A stretch of 64,000 nucleotides of DNA from assembly GCA_023382675.1 (NCBI GenBank), contig JAHDWN010000008.1:95242-159241 (forward strand). Direction: 5' to 3'. The translations under genes and the position numbers were made by a program. This document shows, piece after piece, positions 17,393 through 25,735 of this stretch (position 1 is its first letter; the number at the start of each line of letters is the position of its first letter). The notes under the pieces were generated by a model. It saw only the letters and a list, made by a program, of their open reading frames with translations, did no database searches and was not told the origin of the DNA. The DNA is from Anaerolineae bacterium (GTDB lineage Bacteria; Chloroflexota; Anaerolineae; Aggregatilineales; Phototrophicaceae).

Positions 17393-19273
17393 CTACGCAG
17401 TCGGCGTGGCGGTCGGTGCAGGCGTGCTGGTGAATGTTGGACTGGGCGCAGGGGTCATGGTCGGCGTGGGTGGCAGGGCTGTGGGCGCGAGTTCCAGGAC
17501 AATCGACTCAGGCATCGACCACTCTCCCTGCCGCTCGGCAGTGCGCGTCGCCAAACGAATTTCGTCATTTTGAACGACGAACAGATACAACTGATTAAGC
17601 ACACGGGCCAGCGCCGGCGTGGTCTGGCTCGTAAGGGATTGCCCGTCTTCGCCACCCGCGACGGGAATGACCTCATAAGGGACGCTGACGACGCCACTGA
17701 CATCAGGCGGGACCTGCAGCATCAGTAAGTTGCTGTTGTCGGCAACCTGTTCACGCATGACGAACATCAGCCAGTCATCGACCAATGGCGCAGCGGCCAA
17801 GCCCGGCTCGTCAAATCTTGTGGCGCTGGCGTCCATCGAATTCGCGGTCACGCTTAACGAAGAACAGGGGCTGCAACCATCTTCGAGCAAGATGACCGTA
17901 TTCAGGGGATTGGCGGCAACTACCGACGTCGAGGCTCTGACGGCAACGTAGTTACGATTCTGACGAACAATCGTGATCGGCGACTGAACGGGGCGGGTCG
18001 TATTGGCAAACGCCCAGGCGCTTGAGTCCGACAGGATCGCCGTCCCTTCCGGGAGATTGCTGGGCGTGACCTGACTCTGGGTGATGGCACCGTAGTTGAT
18101 GACAAAGCGATTGCCCACAAATCCCAGCGCTGGTGGTCGCGGGTTTGCATCCGAAGCGCCAACATGGCCGAAATCGTCCCAGCGCCCCGTCTGTGGTGTG
18201 TAGCGCAGCACCCTATAGCCCTCTTGTAAAGGAGTCGGGGCAGCAGGCAAGCGCAGCTCGAGCCCGGTATAGAGCAGGTTTGGGTTGGTCAGGTTGTTGG
18301 CTTGCATCAGTTCAACCTGGCTGCGCCCGACTCGATAAGCGATGCTTTCCAGCGTGTCTCTCGGCTGAACGATGTAGCGATTGGCTTGTGGCTGCGGAAC
18401 GCGAGGCAATTCGAGTACCACGCCTTCTCGCAGGTTAACGTCATTCGTCAGGTTGTTCGCCTGCATCAGTGCGCTTTGCCGACGACCGGTGACTGACGCG
18501 ATGCTGGCGAGCGTGTCGCCTTCGCGTACGACGTAGGCTGCGGAGACACCGTTATCTGTCTGAAAAGCCAGGTACAGAGCATCGTCATGCCAGAGAAGCG
18601 ACGGACTCGCAAACGTGATCGCGTTGTATTCCTCATCCGCCAGGTCAAATTGGATCGGTGAATCGGTGCTCGTCCATTGGCGCGTGAGTGTGTCAAAAGT
18701 TGCCAGGTACAGGCGCAAGTCATGTCGTCGATAGACTACATAGATGTTGCGCCCGTCTGTCGCCACGGCGGGCGATAAGCGCGTCTCCATCGCCCTGGCG
18801 GTGGCCACGGGCGGCGCGGGGCGCGTGAGCAATACGATCAACCCCACGACGACGACCGCGACCAGTGCCAGGAGCAGCCACAGCCAGCGCGACCCGCCAG
18901 CGCGTGAATCGTGCGGAACGGCGAAGGCGACCTGCGGGCTGAAGGTATGATTTTCGTCTGTGTTGTCTTCTTCGCCGATGCCGAGCGCGAACCGGTACAG
19001 CCCGGACGTCGCATCTTCCGGCACGCGCACCATGGCGGTGTACACAACCGTATCGCCGGGTTGGTAGTAGCGTCGGGCAGCTTGTTTGAGGCTCAACCAT
19101 GGCTGCGCCTGCGGGTCTTCGGCGACCGCCTGTGCGGTCGCCCATATCGGCGTGCCGCCCACATAGGTCACGGTGAACAACGCCGCGCTGCGCCGAGCCT
19201 TCCCATCCTCGTCCACCGGTTCGCTCAGCAAGACCGTGTTGTCCGGTGTTGTCACGTCGAATAATTGCACCAT
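17393..19273 (-). CDS. Membrane-spanning double-LysM protein of the injection locus
   Basis: 626 aa. The N-terminal beta-rich domain (1-120) resembles that of the gene at 16350 (FDVTTPDN start; TSGLYRFALGIGEED). A transmembrane helix lies at about 128-150 (WLWLLLALVAVVVVG). A beta-propeller-like segment follows (SPAVATDGRNIYVVYRRHDL), interrupted by two LysM domains at about 246-291 and 296-341 (VREGDTLASIA and VQPRDTLESIA, both with LMQANNLTN). More propeller-like sequence follows, and the protein ends in a Pro/Thr-rich tail (PTMTPAPSPTFTSTP). LysM domains bind peptidoglycan or chitin-like sugars, so the C-terminal part should sit in the wall and the N-terminal domain in the cytoplasm. It may tether the injection particle to the envelope; this is inferred. 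Confidence 0.8.
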   Translation of the reverse strand: MVQLFDVTTPDNTVLLSEPVDEDGKARRSAALFTVTYVGGTPIWATAQAVAEDPQAQPWLSLKQAARRYYQPGDTVVYTAMVRVPEDATSGLYRFALGIGEEDNTDENHTFSPQVAFAVPHDSRAGGSRWLWLLLALVAVVVVGLIVLLTRPAPPVATARAMETRLSPAVATDGRNIYVVYRRHDLRLYLATFDTLTRQWTSTDSPIQFDLADEEYNAITFASPSLLWHDDALYLAFQTDNGVSAAYVVREGDTLASIASVTGRRQSALMQANNLTNDVNLREGVVLELPRVPQPQANRYIVQPRDTLESIAYRVGRSQVELMQANNLTNPNLLYTGLELRLPAAPTPLQEGYRVLRYTPQTGRWDDFGHVGASDANPRPPALGFVGNRFVINYGAITQSQVTPSNLPEGTAILSDSSAWAFANTTRPVQSPITIVRQNRNYVAVRASTSVVAANPLNTVILLEDGCSPCSSLSVTANSMDASATRFDEPGLAAAPLVDDWLMFVMREQVADNSNLLMLQVPPDVSGVVSVPYEVIPVAGGEDGQSLTSQTTPALARVLNQLYLFVVQNDEIRLATRTAERQGEWSMPESIVLELAPTALPPTPTMTPAPSPTFTSTPAPTATPTA

Positions 19274-19303
19274 GACCGAGTCCTGCTCCTCTGCTTGGTC
19301 CCA

Positions 19304-19912
19304 TTACGCTGGCGACACCGCTCGACCGGGACACTCGCCCCGGCATAACACCAGCCGTGAGGGGGGATCGTTCGCGACAATCTCGCACCTGAGATGCGCC
19401 GGTTTCTGCGTCCGGATGATATATTGGATCATGGCGCGATGTTCAGGCCTGCGGGCATCTTCCGGTATGAACAACTGTATGAAAAAGGGTTGAACGCCGC
19501 CGTCGCCAGTTGGGACTGCTTCGCAAAGGCTGTAGCCATTCAGCCCGGTCGCGACCGAAACGAGGCGAATCAAGCCACAGCACGTCCCGCGCCATCGAAT
19601 CAAGGACATCGCTTCCGCGATCAGGTGCCGCAGCAGCCCCTGCTCAACTGCCCAACCGCTGGTCTCCCCGTAGATGCGCTGCTGCATGAGCGCGATCCCG
19701 CGTAAGTAGAACCAACCCGCCAGAAATGCCAGAAAACGATCAGGGCTGTCGTAGGCGTTCAGGTAGCGCTCTAACTGCGCCAGTGTCTCCTCGACCGGCG
19801 CTTGCAGATCTTCCATCACGTGCAGCAGCCCATCGAGGGCGTTGCCGTCATCCGGCTGCCACGAAATCTGGTAGATATCCGGCAGCAGGCCGACAATATC
19901 AGCCCGTTTCAT
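19304..19912 (-). CDS. Phage tail protein I-like baseplate component (eCIS)
   Basis: 202 aa. The N-terminal part (YLPDIY-like LLPDIYQISWQ, LDGLLHVMEDLQAPVEETLAQLERYLNAYDSPDRFLAFLAGW) is the signature of the phage tail protein domain family related to P2 gpI, present in contractile injection loci next to the baseplate J gene. The C-terminal half carries GLLRHLIAEAMSLIRWRGT, another family hallmark. It should complete the baseplate wedge with the J-like protein. The start overlaps the end of the J-like gene by 14 nt, indicating coupling. In Afp/PVC nomenclature it is nearest to the wedge proteins after Afp11; exact orthology is not certain. Confidence 0.82.
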   Translation of the reverse strand: MKRADIVGLLPDIYQISWQPDDGNALDGLLHVMEDLQAPVEETLAQLERYLNAYDSPDRFLAFLAGWFYLRGIALMQQRIYGETSGWAVEQGLLRHLIAEAMSLIRWRGTCCGLIRLVSVATGLNGYSLCEAVPTGDGGVQPFFIQLFIPEDARRPEHRAMIQYIIRTQKPAHLRCEIVANDPPSRLVLCRGECPGRAVSPA

Positions 19913-22586
19913 CTTCGCTCCTCACATCCAGGTCAAGCTTGCCCGCCACAAACAGATAATTGGGCGGTAGTGTCAGGAGATCCTGGGTACTTCGCGACGA
20001 ACACAGGCGAAAGCTTGTCAGCGGCTCGTCGTCCGCTGCGCTGGCGCAGTAAACGCCTTTCGCTCCGGCGACCATGAGTGTGCGCCGATCGTCGTTCGCA
20101 CCCAGCGTCATGCCGTCAATGCGCTCGAACTGCCCCAACTTGGCCAGCGGCAGCCCAGAGGTCACCTCGGAGGACGTCCAGACGGGCGTCTCCTCCGCGA
20201 GATCCGCCCATAGCACGCCTCCGCCGTGACTCGCCGCGTAAACCACGAGGTCATCGAACGCGAGCACGGTGGCGCTCCCTCCCTGCCAGTTCAGCGGGAC
20301 TTGCCAACCAGCCGGATCATCCTGAACGCCATGCAGCGATTGATAGAAGCAGCCATCGCCGATATCCCCGCCGCTCGCCCAGGTTGCCGTCCACAAGCGT
20401 GGCGGCGCATCGCCGGATGGCATGCGCGGCAGTTGCACCGCGACATGGCGGACATCGTAGCCTTGTAATCCCAGATCGCGGAACGTGTTGCTGCGTCCGC
20501 CTTCGACCGAAACATAGACGCCGCCCAATTCCTGAGCGGCGACGGCGACGCCCACAGTGCCATCATCCAGACGAAAACTGGTGACAGCGTAATAGCCCTG
20601 CTCCGCTCGGCGGCGATCGACCGCGATCGCTTGAACGGAGCCATCCACCATGTCCAGCCGTAACAGGCCGGAGTCGACCGCCAGCAGCAGCGCATTCTCG
20701 TACGGACTGGCCAGCCATGCGGCGTCATGCACCTTCACCTGGAAGGGCTTGCCCGACGTCCAACTGTGACCGCAGTCATCACTGAAAACGATCACCGCGC
20801 GCGCCACTTCCCGGTCGTTAATCACCGCCGCCAGGCGTCCTGCGTGGTTGGGGTCAGGCACCAGTCGGGTGATGGCCGGATGCTCAATCCCTTCGATTGG
20901 CCCGAACTGCTGCATCAGTTCCCAGCCCTGCCCATCATTGAGACTGCGGAAAACCTGCGCGCCATTCGCCCCGGCGAACCACGTCGCAGGTTGGTGATGA
21001 TCGGAGGCGAGCGCCGTCACATCGGCGTCCGGCGCGTCGTCGAGTGTGAGCTGCACATCCTGGACCCAACGCACACCCGGAATACTCAGCATCAGGTCGT
21101 ACAGATAGGAGGTATGCAACGATGACCCGAATTGCCAGCCCAGGCGGAAGCGCGCGGCCCCGGCGCGGAAGGCGTCTTTCGTCGCTGCTTTGTCCGTAAG
21201 GCCTGGCAGCGGCGTGATCGCTTGCCGCAGTCGTGACTCCAGCGCGTCGGCGATATCCTTCAGCGAACCCACGTCGCGGAATGTCACTACCTTCGCGCTG
21301 ACATTGACGACTTTGTAGTGCGCCCAATCCATGTCGAGCGTTACACCGAGTGGTCTGCGTGCCTGCAGCACTTCGCGCGCGCGCTCCAACGTGGCATCCG
21401 TTTGATGGGCATAGAGTGCGTCGGGCGTGATCTGGTGGCTCAGGCGCAGCTCACGCGGCAGATCCGGCACCAGCAGCACTTCGACCACACCAGCTTTTCC
21501 ATGTGCCCATTGTTCTGCCTGGGTGAAGGCTTTGGCACGCACGACCCCCGGCACGTGTTCGACCACAAGCTGTTCATAATCCTGCGCCGTAATCGCACGA
21601 TCGCGAACGTGGACGACGTACGCGCCACGTTCCACGGCGTCCTCAATCGATTCGAGATCGCGCCCGCCGGTCGCCGCCTGGCGATTGGTAACCCAGACGC
21701 CATCCAGACCGCCATCCAACAGCGTCGTCAGCGTCTGGCGTGGGACATTGCCGACCGTCCCGCCGCCGCGCCAGTAGCGTATCAACAGTTCGCGCCCGGC
21801 TTCCGGAAGCGCCGCCAGCGCGCGGGCCACAGGTGCGGCATCACCTTCACCAGCCAGATTACGGGCAACCTCCGGCGCAAACAGGATCTCACCTGCGGCG
21901 CGATCGGCTGTGTAGGCCAGGCGATCTTCCACCGTCAAATTAGCAAAGGTCTCCACCTCGCTCCAACGCCTGTAGGGTGTCGAGCCGTGGTAGAGATAAG
22001 CGTAGCTTTTGTCAAGCTGCGAAGGATCGACCTGAACGCCCACCTCAAGCGTATGGACGCCGGGCAGCGAGGCGAGAATAGGCCCCTGCTTGACCCGATA
22101 GCGCGTTCGTATGCGCCCTTCATAGGAAATGGTGGAGACTTCGTCGACTTCTTCGAAATGATACGCGAGCACGTCAGCCTCGGGCGCCTCGGCAGTGAGC
22201 TGGACGGGCGCGATCGTGTAAAACACGGGGGCATCCGCTTGCGCGCCCAGGCTGACCCGCGTGCGCGCCGGAATGAGGATGGACTCTGGCCGATTATCGT
22301 CTTGCTCCAGACCAAACGACAGCATGACCTCGGCAGCCGCGGGCGGCAGCAGTGTGACGCCCATCAAGCGCAGGAATTCGACATAGAGCTTGAGCGGCAA
22401 CCGATTGAGCCGATAGAGCATCGTTTCCGTCAGATAGGCGAACAGTTCCAGCAACGTGCGCCCCGGGTCGCTGGGAGATAGATCCGTCCATTCCCCCGCT
22501 TTGGACGAAGCTTGTAAGCGCGCCAGTGAAGCTTCGACCAGCTCATCGTAGGTTCGGTCGTCCAGCTTAGGCACTTCTAGAGGCAT
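19899..22586 (-). CDS. Baseplate J-like protein fused to an Asp-box beta-propeller (eCIS)
   Basis: 895 aa from the ATG at 22586, five bases after GAGGAG; upstream GTG and ATG codons at 22592 and 22589 are too near. Residues 1-530 are a putative baseplate assembly protein of the gpJ/Afp11 class: YDELVEASLARL, EWTDLSPSDPGRTLLELFAYL, ETMLYRLNRLP, and a long domain with VVEHVPGVVRAKAF. After IPGVRWVQDVQLTL the sequence changes to repeats typical of BNR/sortilin propellers. Asp-box-like segments are seen at about 548 (RSLNDGQGWELM) and 600 (FSDDCGHSWTSG). A C-terminal propeller is unusual for this wedge protein and could bind glycans or proteins. Confidence 0.88.
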   Translation of the reverse strand: MPLEVPKLDDRTYDELVEASLARLQASSKAGEWTDLSPSDPGRTLLELFAYLTETMLYRLNRLPLKLYVEFLRLMGVTLLPPAAAEVMLSFGLEQDDNRPESILIPARTRVSLGAQADAPVFYTIAPVQLTAEAPEADVLAYHFEEVDEVSTISYEGRIRTRYRVKQGPILASLPGVHTLEVGVQVDPSQLDKSYAYLYHGSTPYRRWSEVETFANLTVEDRLAYTADRAAGEILFAPEVARNLAGEGDAAPVARALAALPEAGRELLIRYWRGGGTVGNVPRQTLTTLLDGGLDGVWVTNRQAATGGRDLESIEDAVERGAYVVHVRDRAITAQDYEQLVVEHVPGVVRAKAFTQAEQWAHGKAGVVEVLLVPDLPRELRLSHQITPDALYAHQTDATLERAREVLQARRPLGVTLDMDWAHYKVVNVSAKVVTFRDVGSLKDIADALESRLRQAITPLPGLTDKAATKDAFRAGAARFRLGWQFGSSLHTSYLYDLMLSIPGVRWVQDVQLTLDDAPDADVTALASDHHQPATWFAGANGAQVFRSLNDGQGWELMQQFGPIEGIEHPAITRLVPDPNHAGRLAAVINDREVARAVIVFSDDCGHSWTSGKPFQVKVHDAAWLASPYENALLLAVDSGLLRLDMVDGSVQAIAVDRRRAEQGYYAVTSFRLDDGTVGVAVAAQELGGVYVSVEGGRSNTFRDLGLQGYDVRHVAVQLPRMPSGDAPPRLWTATWASGGDIGDGCFYQSLHGVQDDPAGWQVPLNWQGGSATVLAFDDLVVYAASHGGGVLWADLAEETPVWTSSEVTSGLPLAKLGQFERIDGMTLGANDDRRTLMVAGAKGVYCASAADDEPLTSFRLCSSRSTQDLLTLPPNYLFVAGKLDLDVRSEDETG

Positions 22587-22612
22587 CATCACTCCTCAGG
22601 GTTATGAGCGTC

Positions 22613-23053
22613 TCAGCTGATGCTTTCGCTCGCCAGATCAAAGGTCACTGCCAGTTGATCGACCGCCTGGGTCACCTTGATACGATATTGCAGCTCAATG
22701 AACATCACGTTGGGCCGGTCGGGCATCGGGTTGGCGTCGAGTTCAACAATCTCAACGCGCGGCTCAAAGCGCGTAATCGCTTGTTCAACATAATGAATGG
22801 CGAGTCCGGCGGTTGTCTCGTCGTTCGGCATGAACATGAGCTGCTGCAGATTGCAACCGTAGTCCGGGCGCATGACGCGCTCGCCCGGTCGGGTCGCGAT
22901 CAACAGGAGCAGCGCCTGGCGCACCGCCGCCGCGCCTTGCACCATCTCAGTGCCGTGAACCGGATCGATGTGCAAGCCCGGCGGATGCTGCCCCGGCGTC
23001 GCCGAGAAATGAAAACGCCACGCGCTGTAATCCAAACCGCTAGCCTTCATCAC
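22613..23053 (-). CDS. gp25/gpW-like baseplate wedge protein (eCIS, Afp9-like)
   Basis: 146 aa. Contains the GPW_gp25 pattern: VRQALLLLIATRPGERVMRPDYGCNLQQLMF, then IHYVEQAITRFEPRVEI and strands at the C-terminus. In contractile tails this small lysozyme-related wedge protein initiates sheath attachment at the baseplate. It lies between the PAAR and baseplate J genes, the usual order in eCIS loci. The start may be GTG at 23053 or ATG at 23050; AGGA lies seven bases before the GTG. Confidence 0.88.
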   Translation of the reverse strand: MMKASGLDYSAWRFHFSATPGQHPPGLHIDPVHGTEMVQGAAAVRQALLLLIATRPGERVMRPDYGCNLQQLMFMPNDETTAGLAIHYVEQAITRFEPRVEIVELDANPMPDRPNVMFIELQYRIKVTQAVDQLAVTFDLASESIS

Positions 23054-23098
23054 AACCTGTTCCTGAACTACTCGTCATGCCCATGCGCCGCCCTCGCG

Positions 23099-23440
23099 CT
23101 AGCCTTCCGAATCCACAAAATGCTGTCCGGGATCCTGGACGTTATACGTGACCATGCCCGGCGGCGTGCCATCCGTCAAACCGGTAACAGACTCCAGGCA
23201 GATCGGCTTGCCCTGGATGTAGACAAGCGATGAATAGCCTTCCTGCACCGCCAGCGTGTTCTGGCACGGCTTGATCGTGAGGCCGACGTTGGGACAGCCC
23301 GAAATCGTCCGCCCGGCCGGGTCGCCATGCACCATGACCGGCGAGCCATCCACAAAGACGAAGTTCTGCGAAGCATACCGGGCGACCTTGCCCGCGGCAT
23401 GCGCGCACAGCAACGTGGCCTTTCGGGTCAAGATTTTCAC
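23099..23440 (-). CDS. PAAR-like spike tip protein (eCIS, Afp10-like)
   Basis: 113 aa. Small, Gly- and Pro-containing and beta-rich, with SPVMVHGDPAGRTISGCPNVGLTIKPCQNTLAV in the middle, resembling the PAAR-like tips of extracellular contractile injection systems. It caps the VgrG-like spike and lies directly downstream of that gene. Two Cys and the His of the VHGD segment may be metal ligands; this is inferred. The GTG start at 23440 has GGAGG seven bases upstream. Confidence 0.75.
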   Translation of the reverse strand: MKILTRKATLLCAHAAGKVARYASQNFVFVDGSPVMVHGDPAGRTISGCPNVGLTIKPCQNTLAVQEGYSSLVYIQGKPICLESVTGLTDGTPPGMVTYNVQDPGQHFVDSEG

Positions 23441-23467
23441 GGCGTCGCCTCCATACGTGTCATCCCC

Positions 23468-25009
23468 TCACCCCTGCTCGAAATTAATCCGGCTGCCGCG
23501 GATACGAATCGGATGACCGCCTGCGTCAATATCCAGCGGCGCGTCCGCGCGCAAGCGGACGGCATCCGGCGTGAGTTCCAGGCGGCTGCCATCACGGTTC
23601 TCCAGAATCAGCGTCCCATTGCGGTCGTCCAGGAGTATGTTCTGGCCGCCCGCCGTGCGAATGATGGAAGCCATTGTGCGCCCGCCGGATGTCACACTGC
23701 CAGGCGCCGCGCCTGTCCCATAGATGCCACCGAGCACCAGCCCCTGAGCCGGATCGCCGTGCGCCAGCACAATCAGGACGGTGTCGCCAACATCCGGCAG
23801 CACGAGCAAACCACGCCCCTTCCCCGCACCGGCAATGACCACCGGAATCCAATCGGTTTCCAGGGAACCGTAGGTCGGCAGATGGACGCGCACCCGCCCA
23901 TGTAGCCCCTCGTCGACCTTGCTGACGACGCCCAAGGTGATGACTGCCGAGCGCCCGCGCGCGATCAGCGCCGGGGGTTCACTGCTGAACTGTGTTCTGT
24001 AGCCGTGCTCGCTGTCGTGTGTGTGCGTCACCTGGGTCAGCCGGTAGTTGCCGCCGAACGGCTGTAGCACACCGGACACATTGACGATTAGGCCGGGGCG
24101 CAGATGGCTGTCGCCCATCGCGATTCCGTCGACGACACGCTCTTGTGCTAGATTCGTTACAAGGGTCATCTGACCCAATGCGGCAGCATGTTCAGGATGG
24201 TAGGCGGTCTCGTCGTACAGGCGCGCCAGACCATCCAGATTGAACTGCCCCGGCTCCATGCCGTCATACAGGACTGGCAGCGCACCGGCGTTAACCGTCT
24301 CGGACTGGGGCTGCGCGCTGTCTGGGTGCCAGCCCTGCGTCGCTGCCTGGCGTACGCCCGGATAAGCGTTGCGGCTGAATCCTGCTTCGATCAAGGCCTC
24401 GCCAACCACCAGAGGGTGAGCTTCGCCGGAGATGATGCTTGAAGGATCGAGCGAAATGAGCAGCAGCGTGTCGCCATCCAGGTACAGATGCATTCCTGCG
24501 CGCTGAGCCAAATCGATCAGAAAATCCAGGTCATTGTCAATCTGAATGAGGTATTTCCAATCCTCGCCGGCCCTTCCGGTGTCTACGTTCGCGCCGACCG
24601 ACCCCGCGATGTTCTTCGCGATATCGTGGACGTTCATCGCCTCCCAGACGCGATACGGATGCTGTTTGCGCAGGCGATGGAGGGCATCGTATGCCCGCAC
24701 GACCACGCGCGGCGGCGTGTCCGGCTGGATGAGATAATCGAGCGCGGTCACCTGGCCGCTGAACACCTGTGCCGCGCTATTGCGCAAAGCGATCGGCGCG
24801 CCAATCGGCAGCGCCTCAAGCAGGAGATCGACCTGCGCCTGCGTCATCACACTGCCGAACGAGATTTCGCATTGCGTCGGCGCGTTCAGGACCTGGCGCA
24901 CGACCAGACTCGTCATGACGGCATCGACCGCCGCTACGAATTGACCCGCGATCTGCAATCGCAGATGTTCACTATGGAATTCTCCGCGGACAAGTCGCGC
25001 CGACATCAA
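23468..25009 (-). CDS. VgrG-like spike protein (eCIS, Afp8-like)
   Basis: 513 aa. The N-terminal two thirds are gpD/gp27-like: LVVRQVLNAPTQCEISFGS, PRVVVRAYDALHRLRKQHP, VHDIAKNIAGSVGANVDTG, LIDLAQRAGMHLYLDGDTLLL. A gp5-like OB fold follows from about residue 365 (GVVSKVDEGLHGRVRVHLPTY), including the family core VVIAGAGKGRGLLVLPDVGD. A short beta-helix-like end (ILLDDRNGTLILENRDGS) completes it. It forms the central spike below the tube and connects to the PAAR tip. Starts TTG 25009 or ATG 25006, after GAGGAG. Confidence 0.92.
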   Translation of the reverse strand: MMSARLVRGEFHSEHLRLQIAGQFVAAVDAVMTSLVVRQVLNAPTQCEISFGSVMTQAQVDLLLEALPIGAPIALRNSAAQVFSGQVTALDYLIQPDTPPRVVVRAYDALHRLRKQHPYRVWEAMNVHDIAKNIAGSVGANVDTGRAGEDWKYLIQIDNDLDFLIDLAQRAGMHLYLDGDTLLLISLDPSSIISGEAHPLVVGEALIEAGFSRNAYPGVRQAATQGWHPDSAQPQSETVNAGALPVLYDGMEPGQFNLDGLARLYDETAYHPEHAAALGQMTLVTNLAQERVVDGIAMGDSHLRPGLIVNVSGVLQPFGGNYRLTQVTHTHDSEHGYRTQFSSEPPALIARGRSAVITLGVVSKVDEGLHGRVRVHLPTYGSLETDWIPVVIAGAGKGRGLLVLPDVGDTVLIVLAHGDPAQGLVLGGIYGTGAAPGSVTSGGRTMASIIRTAGGQNILLDDRNGTLILENRDGSRLELTPDAVRLRADAPLDIDAGGHPIRIRGSRINFEQG

Positions 25010-25030
25010 GGGATTGGTCTCCTCACCATG

Positions 25031-25735
25031 CTAAAGCACCTCAGGGATCGCCAGCACCGTCCCGGGCGGCAGATCACTCGGGTCTAACAAATCGTTGAAC
25101 TCAGCGATCAAGCGCCACAGCCCGGCCTCACCGTAAAATCGTTCGGCCAGTTCGGGCAGCCGATCGCCCTCGCGGACTTCGTAGATCCTAACATCCGTCA
25201 GCGGTCGCGACACTATCAGCGCCCTCAGCTCAGCCAAAGTCTCGGCGTCGATCAGGCGCGACCGTCCTGTAACCAGCGGTGCAGGGTCGGTCTGCAGCAG
25301 GCGCAGACTGACCCAGGAGCGTTGCGGTTTTCCCGATGGGCTGAAGTCTTCCGTCCATTCCGCCAGGTCTGTGATAATTCCCGGCACATTCCAGGCCTTG
25401 CCCCAGATCAAGCGAACCCGCGGCGGTTGACCGAATCCGCTCGCCAGTCCCGCGTTGTAGGTCAGGCGCCAGAGTGGCGCGGTCAGATCGCGAACATCGT
25501 CCAGGACGCTGGCACCGGCACCCAACTGGATATCAAACAGGAGTTGAAGTTCAAGCTCCGTCTGCCCGCCACCCGTAAACATGATCGTGTCGTACTGGCG
25601 CGGCGACCTGCCAATGATGTTCGCGTTTGGCGCCGCCCGGACGCCACTGCTTCGACGCATGACGACTCTTTCCGGGTTGAGCAAACACGGGATGAGTTCC
25701 AGCGTCGAGTCGACATGAAACAAGACCCGTTCCAT
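25031..25735 (-). CDS. LysM-containing baseplate adaptor (eCIS, Afp7-like)
   Basis: 234 aa. The N-terminal domain (FHVDSTLELIPCLLNPERVVMRRSSGV, then TELELQLLFD) is the eCIS tube-baseplate adaptor class. The C-terminal LysM-type segment (VREGDRLPELAERFYGEAGLWRLIAEFNDLLDP... LPPGTVLAIP) spans about residues 183-232. In known contractile systems this protein links tube and spike (gp53-like). Its ATG overlaps the stop of the preceding gene (TGATG), showing tight translational coupling. Next comes the VgrG-like gene after 21 nt. Confidence 0.88.
   Translation of the reverse strand: MERVLFHVDSTLELIPCLLNPERVVMRRSSGVRAAPNANIIGRSPRQYDTIMFTGGGQTELELQLLFDIQLGAGASVLDDVRDLTAPLWRLTYNAGLASGFGQPPRVRLIWGKAWNVPGIITDLAEWTEDFSPSGKPQRSWVSLRLLQTDPAPLVTGRSRLIDAETLAELRALIVSRPLTDVRIYEVREGDRLPELAERFYGEAGLWRLIAEFNDLLDPSDLPPGTVLAIPEVL

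Noticed and set aside
21318-22481. Long plus-strand reading frame opposite the baseplate J gene
   Set aside because: Arg/His/Gln-rich shadow of a strongly supported minus-strand gene, without its own domain.
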